Source of the DNA: Eutypa lata
Lineage: Eukaryota; Ascomycota; Sordariomycetes; Xylariales; Diatrypaceae
Reading direction: 5' to 3'
DNA: 64,000 bases
Assembly (NCBI GenBank): GCA_022661535.1
Contig: JAKULF010000009.1
Location: 2,108,001-2,172,000, forward strand
The notes beneath the pieces were generated by a model that made no database searches, was not told where the DNA came from, and saw nothing but the letters and a program-made list of their open reading frames with translations. The position numbers and the translations under genes were made by a program. Shown here piece by piece: positions 35,967 to 46,184 of this stretch. The stretch's first letter is position 1, and the number at the start of each line of letters is the position of its first letter.

Positions 35967-38596
35967 ATTATAGATTAAACTATACCGATGAAGTTATCAT
36001 TATAGTAAAACTTATTTGAGATAGGTAATATGATCGAGGTGGAACTAAAGAGAAAATAACCCCAGCAACTTATAAATCGGCACTAAAGACGGCAACGGGG
36101 AGTATGTCTATCTCCGGTGCGGCACTGAGAAATTCCCAGCCCGGGAATACGGTCTGTTACAAATATGACTTCCACATGTTGGTTTAGGAAAGTGGGGGAG
36201 GTGTTGTATGGATTGGACCTAATAGCATCACCCCTATCTACGCACTGCAACGGTGATATTCTCCAGCTTGATGTTCAAGCTTATAATGTGGTTGTCTATA
36301 ATACGGAACCTTGGCATGGCGTTCCTAGGGCTGAAAGGCTGGAAGGCGAGCAGTTAGTAACTACGGAGCTGTACCGGCCAATATATTATATCGAGAACAT
36401 TGATTCCAACGTCAGCATAAAACTACTAACATAGTGAGTAATTTAAGTCTACGCTCTAACATCATAACTGTAGTTACTGCAACACAGATTTTCATCTCCT
36501 ATTCGTGTAGGGCTAGTTGGAGGCAGTGTAGGTTTGAATTGCCATCTGATCAAGTCCTTGCGTGGTATGAAGTGTGGGGTTTCCCTACGGTAGGATATTG
36601 CCTTATAAGGCTTTCGTTGATTACATGTATTGGGATCTTCACGTGGTGCTTTTGTCATCTACGCGTATTCGACGAAGATAGAAACTGGCCTCGCAACACA
36701 TTCGATTCGCTGCTAAAAACGCCGTCGGGATTGACACGCCCCGAATAAGCGTTTCTGTTAGATAAACCAAACTATCCACAGAAACATTATGCGAATTACA
36801 GACAGAGATCTCTTAAAGTGTTATTTCCCCTTTGAAGCAATACTTAGAGCATAATGCAGGGAGAAGGTGATGCATAAGCCGTCTTGAAAATTCTTGGCAA
36901 TCCTAGCCAACCCTCCAATCAATAGGTGGGCGATATACCAAAGCGGGAAGATATATATCGATATACTCAACCTAGATCCGTCTCAAATTGCCCTCATCTA
37001 AGCTTGGCGACTATACTACGTCTCCCCGACTGCGTAGTTGGACTTTATCTACCGAAGTCTATTATTCAGTGTTGGTTAGTTCTTTAATTGTTGAGTCGTA
37101 ATTCTGCTTGCGTGTCTGTTCTTTAGTCTCGCGAAGGCAACAGCCGGCTCTATGAGAAGAAGGGCCATTAGAGTTGACTTAATTATCTCCTGGATAACTG
37201 TCAAGATCTCCAATATCAAGCTGGCAGACAAGTGAAGGTGTCTTGGACGCTGGTTCCTTTTTTGTGTCCCTATCAACTTATTCAGACCATCTTCATCAAA
37301 ATCGTAGAACTTATCCAGAGCCGCACAGATAAGCAGAATAACAGAAATTACGTACTAGACCGATCGCCGTTGAATGCCGGGCCTAACTAGTCACGTTGTT
37401 AGTAGTGACAAAGAATCCCGAAACCTAATGGTGGTGCCCCTCCTTTTCGCTGACAGAAAGAACGTCTACGAAGCAACCTATGACGTCGAGCACTGTATTC
37501 ATCGGGTCGCCGATGTGATAAGTAGGTATAAACTAGCGATGACGTGCAGCCACGAGGCGGCCTTTAATTTAACTGCCGGCCGACCGGTCTAAGAGGAAAA
37601 AGGCTGACTCTGTTGCCGCTTCAAGTGAAGTGACTGCAATATCATTTCCACTTCTCACAATGACATATGTAAGAAACAAAGAGGTTACGCTTATTACATT
37701 TCGGGATTCAATTATATTGACTTCCACCTAAGAACAAATATCAAACAAGTGTTTGAAACTTCAACCTGGCCCACACTTTGAGTGACAACGCAGGAATATA
37801 GCATACTATCTGCAGATGTTGCTACCCTATGATTTCTTAAATTGAATCGAGTTGTTGGTGACATTATTCTCCAGTTTTTTAGTCCTATGGAATATGAACG
37901 GATATACCAGTGATGGGAAAAGTCCATCATGGAAAAGAAAAGGGGTAAAACTACGGACCCACAGAACAATAAAACTGCAATAGGAAACGTTGAGGCAAGA
38001 AACCAACCTTAAAGAGGGATAAGCACCTATCTAATAGACATACAATACATAATTTCCTAATCATTGTACCATAGCTCTAAGTCTTATCTCCTATATTTTT
38101 AGCAATTGTCATCTCCGCCCATGCCACGCCGGGAGAGTCCAAGTCTATATCCCTTACCAACTTACGGCCTAAGACGTACTACACTCCTCTACCATTTCCT
38201 CTTCTTATCGTAGTCATACACTAGTCTCGCAGCATTGTAGGTTGGGTTGGCAAGGCAAGGGATGCGACATGACGAACTACGAATATTATGTGGTGAAAAC
38301 GGAAGAGTGCTCTACTACTAGACCCATACAAAATGGCACGGAAACGGAGGATGGGACCCGGAGCAGGAGTTTATGCCATGGTAATATCTGCTGGCACCTA
38401 GTCATGCTCGACTACGATTATAACTACGACTACAACTACACTTTATTCAAAGAGACATCTTTAAAATATCGCTAAAACGGACCAGAGGGAGGTGAAGAAA
38501 GGAGGTCCTTTTGAAGAGATATTACCGCTATCAACGATTCCTTCATACTTCAGATCCACCCTCATCCCCCAAATTTTGAACATCCCTCTATCGATC
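35967..38596. other. AT-rich gene-free stretch
   Basis: About 2.6 kb without a recognisable gene. Frames at 36165-36748 and 37374-37592 show no domains. The first 200 bases are likely the transporter promoter. The last 100 bases are CT-rich and resemble a leader for the pseudogene that follows. Confidence 0.5.
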
Positions 38597-40741
38597 ATGG
38601 CTATCCTCAAACCATCTAGTGCTAGCGTTGGATCGGAGGTGAGCAAAGAGCTCGCTGTCGTCCTAGCCCAACGCGGATCCCTTGCGCGGATCGTAGCCCT
38701 GGTAGCCAACGAGCGGTTACTGCACATCGTGTACAAGCCCACGGAGAAGCTGTACTACATCTCGCCACTCGGCAGCTCCTCCTCTCCAGAACGTGCCAAG
38801 AGCGAGCGCTTCATCCTCTCAGGCACGCCCCCATTCCTGACCCTCGAGGTCGACGTCGACGGCAACCTGGTTCCAGACCTGATGCACGAGTAGGACTTCC
38901 TAATCGGCACATGGCTGTACCAGCAACAGCTGTACTCGCACTGGGTGGACGCCGACCCGAGCGTGACGGCGGGCCGGTTCGTCAACGTCCTCCGCGACTG
39001 GATGGGCTGGGATGCGGACCTGACGGCGTCATTCGCCGAGCAAATCTGTTGCTCGGCGCGGTACCTGGCTGACGCGTACGCGGAGAACCGGGCCTTCCCC
39101 GCGCGCGAGGACACCGACTACATCACGTGGGAGCAGAGCATCGTCGAGGCAACGGCCATCCTTTGCACAAGAGTCGCATGCCCGTCGACCCCTACACGCA
39201 GTTGTCCAGTGGCTTCGACTTCAAGCGCCACGTCCTGGAGGTCAGAGGGCCACTCGAGGCCGAACTGGCGCCTCTGATGGCTGTCGCCGGCATCGATGGC
39301 GCTGCGTCTGCTGTTGGCAACTCCGAGATCGTCATCCCCGTCCACAAGTTCCCGGTCAAGTTCCTACTATCCCGCCCTGGGCCTGAGGGCAACCTCCGTT
39401 GTGAGTAACTTTCGCAGTTATTTTCTGCTCTTTATGGCTAGTTCTACTCTAGTACTTGAAGTTATTGAAAAGGGGTACATATATTCGGGAGCAAAAACTC
39501 ACAATCCCCACACCTCGCTGGGATACCAATAAAGAAGTAATTGCTAGTCCCAGATGTTGCAGTGCTCCCGCAGGAAGTCCCGGCCCTAGCCCAGGCCTCG
39601 ACGCGGTCTATGACGGTTCCTTCACTGCCAGGGCTAGGCGTCAAGGTTGCCCTCTCTCCTGTGGTTGGCGACACCCCCAGGATCCTAAAGACAAGCCTAG
39701 CGTACAGCGCCATGCGGTACTAGGAGGGTGGTCCACTCGACCCTAATTATGTTGTTGGCCTACGAGTGCCCTAGAAATTCTACCTGACGTTGCTTAAGCC
39801 ACAGGCATAGGCGACCACCTCGGTGGCATAATCCGTTACGACCCTTACCACTCTTCGCGCGCGCCCGTGTATAAATACGTCGCGTACGCAATCACTGGTG
39901 GTCTTAGCGAGCCTGCTGTCACCGGAAATAGCGAGTGTGTCGCTGAGTCGGTGTTCGAGCTAACCAGTGTTAGCAAGAAGATAGATTTTCTTCGGGAGTA
40001 AGTCCAAAAACCGGTTTGCTATCGTTTACACTAGGAAGGGAAAACAAAATAGGGCCACGATAGCTAACCCGCTACTTTCCAACAGCCCAACAGATATGTC
40101 AAGCTTTACTTCGAGTGCTTCTTCCACCCGCTCTTCGACAACGGTCTCCTGATCGACGGGCACGGACAGAACGCCGTCCTGCGATTCTCGCGATCGTCAG
40201 GCCGACTCCTCGGGTTCTCAGCGTGCGACATGAGCGACGCGCGCTTCAACCGTTCGCACTTGGAGGCCACGACGGGGATCCAGCTCGAAGGGCGCATGGA
40301 CAACCATCACCTAGAGGTTCCGGATTTCATGGACCGCGCCTTCCCCCATCATCTTCTTCGCCTAGCTATTGCCTTTCATCGTCGCCCTCGGTCTGCACCG
40401 CTACAAGTCCGCGAGCTTTACGGCCTCACAGCCGCCGACAAGGAGGTCGCTGGTCTCGTTAGGGCAACGGCTAGGCCGTCGTGGCCCGCGAGGTCCACGA
40501 GGCGCTCGCCCGGTACGAGGCCGTCCAGGGTGATGGTGCTGTGGCGGTTGCGTCGAGAGAGCTCGCCGACGCTGCCCGCAAGATCTGGTCCGCGCCTACT
40601 TGGCCCCTGCAGTGCTTCGTTTCGCAGCGCATGCGCGCTAACTGGGCGTATCGTGACAAGAGCGTAAGCTTTATGGTTCCCAACCCCTCCTCTTCTTCCT
40701 TTAAAATGTCAAATTTATATAATTATGCAGTCGGAAAATAA
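38597..40741 (+). pseudogene. Decayed IucA/IucC-family siderophore synthetase (NIS type)
   Basis: Family motifs appear in the correct order but in different frames. They are: a start at 38597; HWVDADPSVTAGRFVNVL; WEQSIVE then GHPLHKSR (ATP site region); IVIPVHKFP; ASTRSMTVPSLPGLGVKVAL; GDHLGGIIRYDP; FHPLFDNGLLIDGHGQNAVLRF; GRLLGFSACDMSDAR; and a helical C-terminus ending at 40741. Lesions include an in-frame TAG at 38891, a frameshift at about 39150, a TAG at 39721, and further shifts. Intron-like GT-AG borders remain (about 39403 and 39998-40084), so the gene was once spliced. The family condenses citrate or related carboxylates with amines or alcohols to make siderophores without NRPS, as in bacterial aerobactin and fungal rhizoferrin synthesis. 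GC-rich coding relics in AT-rich surroundings suggest recent loss. Confidence 0.82.
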
Positions 40742-41177
40742 TAATTCTTTCTTATTAGGACAAACTCACTCATATCTCAGTTTCAAACCTAATAGTTACA
40801 AACGAGCAAGAATTAATTAGGTTTTGTCAACGTTCATATCCAGGATTTCAATGATTTGGGGACCTGCAGATAATATCTTCCCTCAAGGAAATATAGGTTG
40901 GGAGTTATTAAGCACATGTATACATCGTTCTAGGTAATATACGGCTTTTTGGTTACATCCTTACAACATATAGTCATGAACTACATAGTCTGTAGCTTGA
41001 TAGTTAGTCTTCTAGTACTAGAACGAATGGATGTCTATTCCACAGTCTTGATAACTTCATTGAAAGAATAGTTCTAAGTAGCATATAATTGGATAGCATA
41101 GAAGACTGCTTACTAAACATGGTGTTGGGAATCCCACGAATCACTAAAATGCTTCGGTACAAACTAGAAGGAATTAC
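40742..41177. other. Intergenic, AT-rich
   Basis: The 3' flanks of the pseudogene and of the lectin gene. No gene seen. Confidence 0.5.
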
Positions 41178-41915
41178 TTATTCCCCGATCGCACTCCACG
41201 AGACCCCACAGGAGTAAATCTGTGTGTCATACCAACTACTAGCATAGATGGTAAACCCCTTCGAACTGATGTCGGTGGCGTAGACCTTGATCCTCAAGTT
41301 CTGACTCCGCGATGCGTCCAGAGAGCATATACTTGTGGTTACGGCCGGGGGGAATCGGAATTTTCTTAAGAACGTGATCCGTCCCTTGGTCGACTGCTCT
41401 GGCTTTTGCCAAGGCCGAACGTCCATCGTATTCCACGTCCCTGTTTCAACCACGAGCTCACGGGCGGCTCTTTGGGCGGAGAGGTGCTCGACCTTTCTTA
41501 ACAGCTCAACGACCTGGGCTTCTAGAAGAGGGACGGGCGTCACGTGGCCGACAGCGCCGACGCCGACGCCGACGCCGCCTCCGCCTGGAATATTGACGTT
41601 ACCGCCGATTCCTGATCCTCCCTCGCCGGAACCCGACCCCCCACTGCCCCCTACACTTGAACCTGAACCCCCCATACTGGACCCGCCAGTACTGAGCACA
41701 TTGACAATCACCTGAGGGCGGACAGGCGTGCCCCTCTTCCCACAACTTTGGCATTCCGGGGCGGGGAAAATGTTATCAGAATCGTCGCACTCCTGATCTG
41801 CCGTGCTAGACTGATCATCTCGCTCTCCAGTGCCGTCGGGCCAAAGTAAGCGAAGTTGTTGTATGGGACCCTGCGGTGTCATGTTCTGCGATGATTTATG
41901 AGAAAAGAAGGCCAT
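41178..41915 (-). CDS. H-type lectin domain protein with glycine-rich linker
   Basis: Single exon of 245 residues; an ATG at residue 12 is an alternative start. Residues 1-60 are polar and end in a CxxC pair (CQSCGK). Residues about 76-124 form a Gly/Ser/Val tract (GGSGGSGSGEGGSGIGG and similar). Residues about 128-155 are a predicted coiled coil (LEAQVVELLRKVEHLSAQR). Residues about 158-245 match the H-type lectin fold: ETGTWN, ITFLRKFRFPPAV, LDASRSQNLRIKVYATDI, GFTIYASSWYDTQIYS and VSWSAIG at the end. H-type lectins (discoidin I, snail agglutinin, some fungal proteins) bind N-acetylgalactosamine-type sugars as trimers, and the coiled coil would fit trimer formation. There is no signal peptide, so it is cytosolic or non-classically released. 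It is the first of four Gly-rich genes here. Confidence 0.88.
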   Translation of the reverse strand: MAFFSHKSSQNMTPQGPIQQLRLLWPDGTGERDDQSSTADQECDDSDNIFPAPECQSCGKRGTPVRPQVIVNVLSTGGSSMGGSGSSVGGSGGSGSGEGGSGIGGNVNIPGGGGVGVGVGAVGHVTPVPLLEAQVVELLRKVEHLSAQRAARELVVETGTWNTMDVRPWQKPEQSTKGRITFLRKFRFPPAVTTSICSLDASRSQNLRIKVYATDISSKGFTIYASSWYDTQIYSCGVSWSAIGE

Positions 41916-43339
41916 ATTTGCTTTTCACACAACGAAACTGAAATTTCGAATGCAGCCATTCTCACTACATGCGGGACTTCAACGTAAGTACTTCTATTTG
42001 AATCCTGTCTGATTAACAAATAGGTGTAGTTAATACCTATGACAATACCAATGCCCAACTTGGAGAAGATCCATAAGCTGAAATCCTGCATCAATAAATG
42101 TTGATCAACTTCTAGACTAGTACATTTAAAGCTATGGATTTTCAGTCTCGTTATAACCACCGGGACTTTTGCTTATGTACCGGTATCTAAACCATATTTG
42201 GAAGCCTCGGCTTCTTTACCGCCATTAATAATAAACTGCATGTTTACCATAATTATCGTTTATATCGTTCAAATACGGTTAGATACCAATGCATATAAGC
42301 AAAATACCCGGTGGTTATAACAAAACCGATACATTTTCATTTCTTAAGTGATTTGGGCATCAAGACCTTAATGCATTCCTGATGTTGTGAAATGTGATAG
42401 GCAGTGATTAAAGTTATTACTAGTTCGTGAAATGCCCCATGATATTCTGTAATAATAATTGATTGGTTGGTTTGATGGAAAGGTTCGAAAAGGTGCTGCT
42501 CTTTAATGCTTCAAGGCTTTTAAAAGGCTTGATAGGGCTTGGAGTATGGTAATATCATGAATCCCTGCCTATGTAGTACTTCAATTATAACCGGGAGGAA
42601 AAAACAAAGCACTAATAAGATATACACTGTACGGCTCGTGCCGTTAACCGACCCCACAGAGCAAGGGCCCTCCCTCAACTGCAGTAAGCTACTTGATAAT
42701 AACTAGATGCTATTAGAGCTTGATAGAGGTCTAGTTAGTGGAAATATTTACATATCTATATACACAACATGCGTGGGCAACCATCCCCCTATTCAGAACG
42801 TGACCATGCATTATAGGGCTCGCCTAATCAACACAAGCATCGTAATTCACCTAGCACTGGATTGACACTTACTGTTGCGTCTAAAGGAACTGAACTTGAG
42901 CATGTGCTCATTTTTATATATGGAGGCTGTGTGTGGGCAAGGACTCGGGATCGGCTTAGCCTATGGGACATTGCAAGGCAGATTGCCAATATATTAGGTG
43001 ATATTTTATTACATGTTCTCTCTTCTTCTTTCCTCGGCCTAATTAAGTAAACAATATTCTGCCTCGTCAACTTTCACGATAAGGCTCAATACAGGGAGGG
43101 GTACGAGACCATAACAAAACTATTGAAATCGGAGTATTTATAAAGCCCAATGTCATCAGCGCATTAACGGGTCCAGTCTTTTGCCACACCAAAAAGACAT
43201 CCTCACGAAAGAAATACACAAAATTAGAAGGGAAAAAAAAAATACGCGCTCTCCCCAAAACCAACAAAGCACTTCTTTTTGAACGACCACCCCTGCTAGA
43301 GAAGCCCACACCACCTTTCGAGCCCAGATAAAGCCCGAA
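41916..43339. other. AT-rich intergenic in the Gly-rich cluster
   Basis: About 1.4 kb without a credible gene. The region near 42000 probably carries the lectin promoter, and 43150-43339 is the likely leader of the next gene. Short frames at 42828-43070 have no domain. Confidence 0.5.
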
Positions 43340-43765
43340 GTGACAATGACAAATCTATCTGCCTCAGATATAACCGGGATCGTTGTCGGTGCTGTCTCCG
43401 GACTGCTGACCTCAATTGGGCTGATAATAACGTTCTGTGCATGGAAGTACCCGAGGACACCGGCCGGGCGGCTGGGCGCCCGAATTGGCAAGCAGCTCTC
43501 CCTCAAGGGCGGCCACGCCCGCGGCGGGGATGCAACTGGTACCGTAGCCAGCGGAGGGTGTGCTAGGGGCGGAGATATCTTCACAGGGAGAGAAGGGTGC
43601 CACGACAACGAGACCACTGTGAGAAGCGAATGGCAGAACAGTGGTGATGGCTTCAACCGCACCAATAGCGGCTTTTGGGGTGGAGATGCTCGCGGGGGAG
43701 ATGCTGTCGGTTCCTCCAATGCTATAGGTGGAAGCGCTTCTGGCGGGGGAGTGTCATTTGTTTGA
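43340..43765 (+). CDS. One-pass membrane protein with Gly-rich tail
   Basis: Single exon of 141 residues. A short N-terminus is followed by one membrane helix at about 11-34 (ITGIVVGAVSGLLTSIGLII) with small-residue spacing (G-x-x-x-A-x-x-G). A basic stretch follows (KYPRTPAGRLGARIGK). The rest is Gly-rich, with ARGGDA appearing twice and related GGD, GGCARGGD and GGSASGGG units. No known domain was recognised. After the stop (43763), another frame reads NVRGNTGDASNDGNTAGG, so the Gly-rich tail may once have continued, by frameshift or an unseen intron. The positively charged segment after the helix suggests that the Gly-rich tail faces the cytosol. Function unknown; part of the cluster of four Gly-rich genes. 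Confidence 0.65.
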   Translation: MTMTNLSASDITGIVVGAVSGLLTSIGLIITFCAWKYPRTPAGRLGARIGKQLSLKGGHARGGDATGTVASGGCARGGDIFTGREGCHDNETTVRSEWQNSGDGFNRTNSGFWGGDARGGDAVGSSNAIGGSASGGGVSFV

Positions 43766-44356
43766 GCGTACCCTTCTTAATTGTCAATGTGAGAGGTAAT
43801 ACCGGAGATGCTTCAAACGACGGGAATACGGCGGGCGGGTGCTTGGTACCTAGCCCCACCAGGAAAGGTCCTACGGAATCGTAGGTACGTCAATACACCC
43901 GTGAATCTGCCCTGCCTCCCCCTCCTGTACATCATATCTGCCCCCAAGGCAGTTTCTTTCTGGCATCAAATGGGTACGGTACCCTGCCTAATATTATCGG
44001 CGGCAGCGCCTAGGCCCTAGGTGCCTTTCTAGGTGATAATTATCACCAGGTTACTAATAGATAGCATCAGACTCAATGTGTTTTTACTTTCTTACTTTCA
44101 TAGGTAGTAATATCGTGCGCCCATATAAAGTCGGTGTACCTTGTAATAACATGCCAATATATTACTTTTTAGGTCTGACGTTGGTATTGAGAACACGGCG
44201 GTGCTTAGAAAGGTGTTGATCTAGACGTAGAATTTCGTACATGTTTGGGACAACCTTTTTATGTCAATGTCCTCGTAATATACAAAAGAAGAGGCTCTGC
44301 AAGCGGCCCGGTGCAGGGTTCAAGGTTATGCGAACGGCGCTATACTATGGCGTGCA
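43766..44356. other. Intergenic between convergent Gly-rich genes
   Basis: The first 120 bases contain a Gly-rich relic in another frame (see the neighbouring gene). The remainder is AT-rich with no gene recognised. Confidence 0.45.
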
Positions 44357-44963
44357 TCATCGTGTTTGTCTTACAGCCGATGGGCCCTCGCGGCGAATGA
44401 AATTTCCGCCAGCACCCCTTCCAGCACGCACCGGCCCGGCGAGGGCGGTCGCCGCCGTCCCGCCATATCCGCACCCAGCACTCCCGGTTGTCCCCAGTCC
44501 ATCTCCACCCAGGCCTCTGCCCCCCCTGAACATCCCGCCCTGGTAGTTCCCGCCTGTGCCGTAGCCGCCTTTCGCGGTGGCTAGTCCCCCGTTCCCGGAT
44601 TGCGCGTGGGCACCCATGCCGACTCCTCCGCTCGCGACGGCGACGCTCTTGTCGGTGGAGATCACCAGGGCGTCGCCTGGCCGCAAGACATCGCTCAGCT
44701 TGGCCATCAGGTTGGTCAGGTTTTTGCCTTTGTGGAAGAAAGTCAAAGCGCCTTCGAGTTGGTGCTTGGCTTGGATATAAGCACGGAATTCCTTGAGCGT
44801 GAGGTCACTCTCCTCATCTTTCACGTCTTCTTCGATGTCGTGTTCATCTAAAGTTTTTTGTTAATCGTACGGAGGAGGTTATGGGAGGCATATAGGGAAA
44901 GAGCCTACCTGTGATTCGAATGGTGCAATGGAAACTAATGTAAAGCGAAGCATGAGAAGACAT
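44357..44963 (-). CDS. Ubiquitin-like domain with glycine-rich tail
   Basis: Two exons (44963-44909 and 44847-44357) with a 61-base intron (GTAGGC donor, TTTAG acceptor) join in frame to 181 residues, starting MSSHASLYISFHCTIRITD. Residues about 1-85 look like a beta-grasp fold of the ubiquitin type: two N-terminal strands, a helix around LKEFRAYIQAKHQL, then LTFFHKGKNL, a KLSDV-LRPGD turn and a last strand ALVIST. The order and spacing match ubiquitin's IFAGKQL...LSDYNI...LHLV region. Residues about 90-168 are Gly-rich (GGYGTGGNYQGGMFRGGRGLGGDG and similar units). No C-terminal GG processing site is evident at the end of the domain (KSVAVASGG follows). Function is unknown; an adaptor role with the neighbouring Gly-rich proteins is inference. 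Confidence 0.72.
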
Positions 44964-45914
44964 GGTTCCGAGAGGCCGCGCAGCGAGTTAAAGTGATGTG
45001 TGGGGTTGGAGTTTGCAGTAAGAGCATGGATGCATTAGTTATCATAGAGTATTCTGTCTGACAGCCCTCGTAAGACTGTTAAATAGTACGAACAAACCAT
45101 CTTCCCCAAGGCTATCAGAGATAGCCTGCTTCGATACACCCAGCAGCCGTAAGTTCCAAGTCGCTAGGCGTGACATCGGCCAACAAATGAAATTAAGGGT
45201 GGTAATCACACGTAGCTTTCAAGCTGACATATATGGCCGGATTCCCTGCTTTCCGGCACTGAGCGTATGCCAACGAGGCTAGGATCTTCACACATTTCTG
45301 CCTAACCTTGGTGCAACCTTCAACAACGTGAGTCATTCAAGATGGCGAAGTATAATTGGCATTTCCGGCACCCTACGGGTACCGCAGCCATCGAAACATA
45401 TAGTTCAGGTCTCGGTACATCCTTCAATAACCAATGGTGGGTGGCGTAAGCTAGCCGAAGTGACAACACAATTTGAAGCGTGGCATGCCAGGGCAGTCAG
45501 GCAGCCTACTATTCACAATACTATCGAAACACATCATCCCTATCTTAGGACGTGGTTGGTTTAACTACCAGTCACGGTCAGGATTAGGGCTGCCAGCCTG
45601 GGAACATGTTGTTCACCGCAGCAGCCTGAACTGGACCTTTCCAGTATGTTTGCTGCCCAAGATTCACTAGCCTTGTAAACTCGAGATATTGATGCGCCAG
45701 CGAGTCCAGTTTAACTCTGTCATCTAGTAAAGCATATCGAGCTGAGTATAACCCTATAAATAAGTTTAATATTCTCATATTACATTGGAAGCTGGTATCA
45801 ACCAAGCAATACGCATCCGAACGAGCTACTATCGATTCAAGGACCTCCTACCCCTGAAAACCACCTAAAATCTCACCTCTACTTTCAACATCACTTGATA
45901 CCTCCTTGGTCACC
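44964..45914. other. Intergenic between divergent Gly-rich genes
   Basis: About 950 bases separating divergent small genes. It probably contains both promoters; no specific site was recognised and no other gene seen. Confidence 0.5.
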
Positions 45915-46184
45915 ATGTGCCGTTCCAGTAGCACAAGCCAAAAGATCAAATTTGACGGCTCGGGCACAGGGGGAAATGCTAGTTCTCACGCCGCAGGGCT
46001 ACGCATATTTCATGGGAAGGTCACTGGCGGTGATGGCCGCGCTGGCAACGCCAAATTGGGCGCACACAAGAACTTCTCTGACGCAGACATCAAATTGACG
46101 GGCACAGGGGGTGATGCGACCACGAACCGTGGTGGCGACACACAAGGTGGTCTTGGTCAAGGTGGTTCTTTTACTCTCGAGTAA
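45915..46184 (+). CDS. Small glycine-rich protein
   Basis: Single exon of 89 residues; the ATG at 45915 has a good context (TCACCATG), and an upstream in-frame ATG at 45906 is less likely. The protein is MCRSSSTSQK followed by repeated Gly-Gly-Asp/Asn units: GTGGNASSHAAG, TGGDGRAGNAKLGAH, TGTGGDATTNRGGDTQ and GGLGQGGSF, with the acidic end TLE. Between the units are short polar strands (KIKFDGS, LRIFHGKV, DADIKL). GGDA/GGDT/GGNA units are shared with the tail of the membrane protein at 43340. No known domain. It may be a minimal self-assembly unit, but this is inference. Confidence 0.6.
   Translation: MCRSSSTSQKIKFDGSGTGGNASSHAAGLRIFHGKVTGGDGRAGNAKLGAHKNFSDADIKLTGTGGDATTNRGGDTQGGLGQGGSFTLE

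Noticed and set aside
25918..36000. P450 and MFS transporter as one biosynthetic cluster
   Set aside because: The core gene VPS9 lies between them, no backbone enzyme is present, and the distance is about 7 kb.
38891..38893. In-frame TAG in the siderophore synthetase as a recoded stop
   Set aside because: A frameshift and other stops follow in the same gene, so decay explains it better than readthrough.
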